64,000 bases of DNA from assembly GCF_030014915.1 (NCBI RefSeq), contig NZ_JAGIXS010000002.1, positions 124,001-188,000 on the forward strand, in the 5' to 3' direction. Below, piece after piece: positions 63,165-64,000 of this stretch. The notes below the pieces were generated by a model, which worked only from the letters and a program-made list of their open reading frames with translations, did no database searches and was not told the DNA's origin. The translations under genes were made by a program, and so were the position numbers. Each line of letters opens with the position of its first letter. The stretch's first letter is position 1. This DNA is from Pelomonas sp. V22. Lineage in GTDB: Bacteria > Pseudomonadota > Gammaproteobacteria > Burkholderiales > Burkholderiaceae_C.

Positions 63165-64000
63165 ATGAAGATTGCCCTGCTCGTGCCCGGCGGGGTTGAC
63201 CGCTCCGGCGAGCAGCGGGTCGTGCCCGCCTTGCTGTCGCTGATCAAGCGGCTGGCGGCGCGGCATGAGCTGCATGTGTTCGCGTTGCGGCAGGAGGCAA
63301 GACCCGGCACCTGGCCGCTGCTCGGTGCGCAGGTGCACAACATCGGCGTCGGCCGCCTGGCCTTGCTCCGCTGCCTGGCGGCCATCCGGCGCGAGCATGG
63401 GCAGGGCCGTTTCGACCTGGTGCACGCGATCTGGTCGGGCAGTTCGGGCCTGCGTGCCGTGCTGGCCGCGCGCTGGCTCGGCCTGCCCTGCCTGGTCCAT
63501 CCGACCGGCGGCGAGCTGGTCGCCTTGCCTGATATCGGCTACGGCGACGCGCTGCGGGCCCGCAACCGGCTGCGCGAGCGCCTGGTGCTGAAAGCCGCCG
63601 ACCGCGTCAGCGCGCCGAGTCGCGGCATGCTGGAGCGCCTGGCCGCCCTCGGCCTGCAGGCTGAGCGCATTCCCCTCGGTGCCGATCGAGAGGCCTGGCC
63701 CGTGCTGCCGCCGCGCCGGCGCACGGCGGGAGAGCCGCTGCGCCTGATCCATGTGGCCAGCCTGAACCCAGTCAAGGACCAGGACAGCTTGCTGCGCGCT
63801 GCGGCCGAGCTGCAGAGACAAGGCCTCGACTTCCGGTTGGATGTCGTTGGCGAGGACTGCCTGGCCGGTCGCATCCAGCAGCTGAGCCACCAGCTGGGAC
63901 TGGACGCGCAGCTGCACTTCCACGGCTTCATGACGCAGCGCCAGCTGCAGCCGCTGCTGGCCCATGCAGACCTGCTGCTGCTCAGCTCGCGCCATGAGGC
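63165..64000 (+). CDS. Glycosyltransferase family 4 (3' end outside window)
   Basis: 278 codons are open to the right edge. MKIALLVPGGVDRSGEQRVVP is the GT4 N-terminal strand and loop, IWSGSSGLRAVLAARWLGLP follows, and HVASLNPVKDQDSLLRAAAEL begins the sugar-nucleotide domain near residue 198. The E-x7-E motif would lie just beyond the edge. GAGGGAG at 63149-63155 precedes ATG 63165. It continues the glycan-related locus. Confidence 0.87.
   Translation, partial: MKIALLVPGGVDRSGEQRVVPALLSLIKRLAARHELHVFALRQEARPGTWPLLGAQVHNIGVGRLALLRCLAAIRREHGQGRFDLVHAIWSGSSGLRAVLAARWLGLPCLVHPTGGELVALPDIGYGDALRARNRLRERLVLKAADRVSAPSRGMLERLAALGLQAERIPLGADREAWPVLPPRRRTAGEPLRLIHVASLNPVKDQDSLLRAAAELQRQGLDFRLDVVGEDCLAGRIQQLSHQLGLDAQLHFHGFMTQRQLQPLLAHADLLLLSSRHE

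Overview
The window is high-GC, gene-dense bacterial chromosome of the order Burkholderiales (Betaproteobacteria). Several points suggest this: a 6S RNA gene directly after zapA, a stand-alone rsxB next to nth, an intracellular PHB depolymerase, rpsU followed by a yqeY-like gene, a pyrG-eno-ftsB run and many TRAP/IorAB/GbsR genes typical of the Rubrivivax-Leptothrix-Roseateles/Comamonadaceae neighbourhood. The genus is inference. I saw no rRNA, tRNA, CRISPR, phage or insertion sequence. Almost all genes overlap or lie within a few bases of their neighbours.

Layout. 1-2 kb: uvrB (runs off the left edge). 2-6.7 kb: aromatic/aspartate aminotransferase, PHB depolymerase, rsxB, nth and a zapB-like/zapA pair. 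6.7-6.9 kb: 6S RNA. 6.9-12 kb: EVE protein, TauE permease, a PAS protein with a broken GGDEF, a flavoprotein, rpsU, yqeY and a DUF442 protein. 12-16 kb: a three-part TRAP transporter with its binding protein on the opposite strand. 16-21.7 kb: pmbA, yjgA, mog, slyD, cysE, trmJ and suhB. 21.7-28.5 kb: mutS, a hydrolase, pyrG, eno and ftsB. 28.5-31.6 kb: a compact NAD/nicotinamide-riboside salvage set (pnuC, ribosylnicotinamide-kinase-like protein, periplasmic nucleotidase). 31.6-37.2 kb: hslO, gamma carbonic anhydrase, a ferritin-like protein, TerC, BI-1 and DMT proteins. 37.2-45.4 kb: Lrp regulator with divergent omega-transaminase, ATP-grasp enzyme, rhodanese/FtrA-like pair, rRNA-type methyltransferase and an IorAB molybdo-hydroxylase. 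45.4-48.8 kb: GbsR regulator followed by two membrane genes, a degraded-looking stretch and a DUF1801 gene. 48.8-50.4 kb: D-aminoacylase lipoprotein.

The most interesting part is 50.6-62.3 kb. It is an apparent operon of 12 genes on the + strand, mostly joined by ATGA/GTGA overlaps. It starts with an ECF sigma factor and a zinc-finger anti-sigma factor whose periplasmic part looks like a subtilase-propeptide (I9) fold. Next come a secreted subtilase lacking the usual oxyanion Asn, a TorF-type outer-membrane protein, a lipoprotein with a haem-c motif, and an outer-membrane barrel with an N-terminal CxxCH (cytochrome-porin-like). Then follow a radical SAM protein, a methyltransferase, an amidohydrolase, a B12-type radical SAM protein, a glycosyltransferase and a flippase. 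A methyltransferase (- strand) and another glycosyltransferase (cut by the right edge) follow. I read this as an envelope-stress-controlled pathway that makes and exports a modified glycan or glycosylated small molecule, together with redox-active outer-membrane parts. The product is unknown and I know of no described system with this gene order.
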